From CAZKUR01 sp964556005 (GTDB lineage Bacteria; Bacteroidota; Ignavibacteria; Ignavibacteriales; Ignavibacteriaceae), in contig CAZKUR010000058.1 of assembly GCA_964556005.1 (NCBI GenBank), positions 1 through 24,712 on the forward strand: 24,712 nt of DNA. Reading direction: 5' to 3'. This document shows, piece by piece, positions 23,319 through 24,712 of this stretch (positions are counted from its first letter, which is position 1; the number at the start of each line of letters is the position of its first letter). The position numbers were made by a program, and so were the translations under genes. The notes beneath the pieces were generated by a model. That model did not search any database and was not told the origin of the DNA. It saw only the letters and a list, made by a program, of their open reading frames with translations.

Positions 23319-23427
23319 TAAAGAACCCCTGAATTAATTTATTGATTTAACTTAAAAAACTGCTGAAATACAGTTCGGTATTTAATTTTTGATTTTAAAT
23401 TTTATTATGTATTCTTATTTCATGTGC

Positions 23428-23533
23428 AGTCATTTCGGCTTATCTATTCACCCTTTCAACATCAGCCATCACCCCAAACCCGTAAGTCAATAAGTAGTTT
23501 GTGGGTTTTCTTGTAGAATCAAATTATAAATTA
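23428..23533. repeat. Direct repeat copy A (~106 bp)
   Basis: This copy aligns without gaps, at a constant 1130-bp offset, to 24558-24663, with about 71% identity by hand count. The best conserved blocks are AGTCATYTCGGC at one end, CCCCAAACCC, then GTTTGTGGGTTTTC, and AATCAAATTWTAAATTA at the other end. AAACCC (23476-23481) and GGGTTT (23503-23508) can pair. It lies about 110 bp upstream of the decayed outer-membrane protein gene. The rest of the 310-bp gap (23319-23427 and 23534-23628) shows nothing but AT-rich sequence. Confidence 0.7.
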
Positions 23534-23628
23534 TAATATTTATCTTAAAAAATCTAAATAATCTTTAAATAAAATTTTATTTTCAAATTATTACAAAAAA
23601 GTCTTGTAAATTATCTAATTGGAGATAT

Positions 23629-24465
23629 TCAAAAATTAATAGAAGTTAGAATTTTTTCATATTTTAAATCAACCATTCCTATACCGTCGGGATTTTCCGA
23701 GGAGGTAACTATTATATCTTTAATGATTATTTCTATTTTTAGCAATCCTTTCGAGCAGAGGTATTCATCATAAATAATATTATTATAGGAAGTGTCGGCT
23801 GAATCGGGATTATATTTCCACCTAATTTTATAACATTCATAAATTCCGGCTGCGGTTTTTACAGTCGCTTTCCCAATCACTTCCTTATTTATTTTTACAA
23901 CATAAGGACTAAATATCCATGCTTTACCTATAATAAGAGGATAAGCATAAACAATCCTTGGTGTTTCAAAATAAATTATGCTGTCATTCAATACTTTTTC
24001 TAGATTATTTTTTTCTTCCAGTCTTTTAACGAGCTCATCAACATTATCAAAATAAATACCGTTGTACTCAAATTTTTTTATCGCAGAAGACTTGGGTAAA
24101 ATAAGACTTGGAATATTACTGTAGCCATATTTAATAAAACCGTTTTCTTCATTTGAATAATATGCATAAGAAACCGGGTATGGTTGTCCTTGACGTAATT
24201 CCCTCATTTCATAGCGATGCTGAGAAGAAATTATTGTATCTCCTGTAACAGAAATATTTACTGCCACGGAATCATTTTTGATCTGATTCTTAATAGAATC
24301 CGGACGAAAGTTTGAAAAAATACTCGAAACATTATAAGTCCATTGATTACCGGTTTTTAAAGGATAAATAAAATTGTCGATGGGTATAACAGAAGTGGAA
24401 GAATCTTTACAAGATTGGACCCCTATGAGTAAAATAAGTGTAGCAAATAATTTTATAATATTCAT
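23629..24465 (-). CDS. Secreted lipoprotein of unknown function
   Basis: This protein has 278 residues from the ATG at 24465. The signal peptide ends GVQSC (Cys19), so it is probably a lipoprotein. Early in the mature part is FIYPLKTGNQWTYNVSSI, a 'P.K.G..W.Y' opening common in Bacteroidota lipoproteins with a repeated beta structure; AGIYECYKIRWKYNP later fits the same style. No enzyme motif is visible. Start choice: ATG 24465 has GGGG just upstream (in AAGGGGAAAAAATG), while an ATG at 24489 would add eight residues before the signal peptide. The gene lies between the two direct-repeat copies with no partner. Confidence 0.68.
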   Translation of the reverse strand: MNIIKLFATLILLIGVQSCKDSSTSVIPIDNFIYPLKTGNQWTYNVSSIFSNFRPDSIKNQIKNDSVAVNISVTGDTIISSQHRYEMRELRQGQPYPVSYAYYSNEENGFIKYGYSNIPSLILPKSSAIKKFEYNGIYFDNVDELVKRLEEKNNLEKVLNDSIIYFETPRIVYAYPLIIGKAWIFSPYVVKINKEVIGKATVKTAAGIYECYKIRWKYNPDSADTSYNNIIYDEYLCSKGLLKIEIIIKDIIVTSSENPDGIGMVDLKYEKILTSINF

Positions 24466-24557
24466 TTTTTCCCCTTTATCATATATCATTAATAATCTTT
24501 ATATATGAAGAAATAAAAAATAATAGAAAATAAGTTTATTGATTTTAATTTTTTTGA

Positions 24558-24663
24558 AGTCATCTCGGCCCGGCCTACTCCTCTTTTATAATTAGGCATA
24601 TCCCCAAACCCTTATATTAGTATACAGTTTGTGGGTTTTCCTATAAAATCAAATTTTAAATTA
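24558..24663. repeat. Direct repeat copy B (~106 bp)
   Basis: This is the second copy of the repeat described at 23428-23533, same orientation, no gaps between them. The hairpin arms AAACCC (24606-24611) and GGGTTT (24633-24638) are kept, while the bases between the conserved blocks have changed. It begins 93 bp upstream of the lipoprotein start at 24465. The last 49 bp of the window after it hold no recognisable feature. Confidence 0.7.
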
Positions 24664-24712
24664 GGTGTATATTAGATCTTAGTTGAAATTCATTTAAAAA
24701 AAGTGAGACTCC

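Noticed and set aside
23428..24663. The two direct repeats considered as a CRISPR remnant or as attachment sites of an integrated element
   Set aside because: There are only two copies 1.1 kb apart with one lipoprotein gene between them. There is no array periodicity, no cas gene, no integrase and no tRNA; 71% identity is too low for recent attachment sites.

Overview
The window is an AT-rich stretch of bacterial chromosome. Its gene content suits the Bacteroidota/Chlorobi group, and an Ignavibacteria-like organism is the best guess. The signs are a TonB-dependent receptor with a CarboxypepD_reg-like N-terminus overlapping a DUF4249-type lipoprotein, several small '...AQ'-type secreted outer-membrane proteins, lipoproteins with weak SpII sites, and poor Shine-Dalgarno signals at several starts. 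The taxonomic call is an inference from gene content and composition. No rRNA, tRNA, CRISPR array, intact transposase or phage module was seen.

Left part (1-5130). A MarR-family regulator with an inverted-repeat operator over its own start precedes a DHA2-type drug/proton antiporter. A hairpin terminator follows. Next is a two-gene unit with an ATGA overlap: a membrane-anchored transglutaminase-fold protein with an intact Cys-His-Glu set and a small bitopic membrane protein. A second hairpin with a core like the first closes this unit and is shared with the convergent FtnA-type ferritin gene.

Centre left (5188-9867, minus strand). This is a three-gene cell-surface operon: TonB-dependent receptor, DUF4249-like lipoprotein, and a lipoprotein with two PEGA domains and a self-closing seven-bladed Reg_prop propeller. 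Upstream of it lies an 860-bp non-genic stretch that holds the C-terminal remnant of hemF (coproporphyrinogen III oxidase), a short heptamer repeat and a hairpin.

Centre right (10742-14548, plus strand). A UvrD/PcrA helicase is followed by a phosphofructokinase with the pyrophosphate-type GGDD and PKTIDND motifs. A strong 12-bp hairpin ends the pfk gene and is shared with the convergent transporter unit.

Right part (14561-24465, all minus strand). There is a LeuT-like sodium/amino-acid symporter followed by a 36-residue MetS-like small subunit. Next come a reverse transsulfuration pair (cystathionine beta-synthase, then cystathionine gamma-lyase/synthase), the def-fmt pair for N-terminal formyl-Met handling, an M29-like aminopeptidase and an outer-membrane barrel candidate. 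Beyond these lie a decayed outer-membrane protein gene, an inverted-repeat-bounded structured element and a lipoprotein gene. Two diverged copies of a ~106-bp direct repeat lie about 100 bp upstream of the last two minus-strand genes.

Most genes are housekeeping or nutrient-handling. The accessory interest is in the transglutaminase pair, the surface operon, the overlooked transporter subunit, the two decaying genes and the three repeat families.
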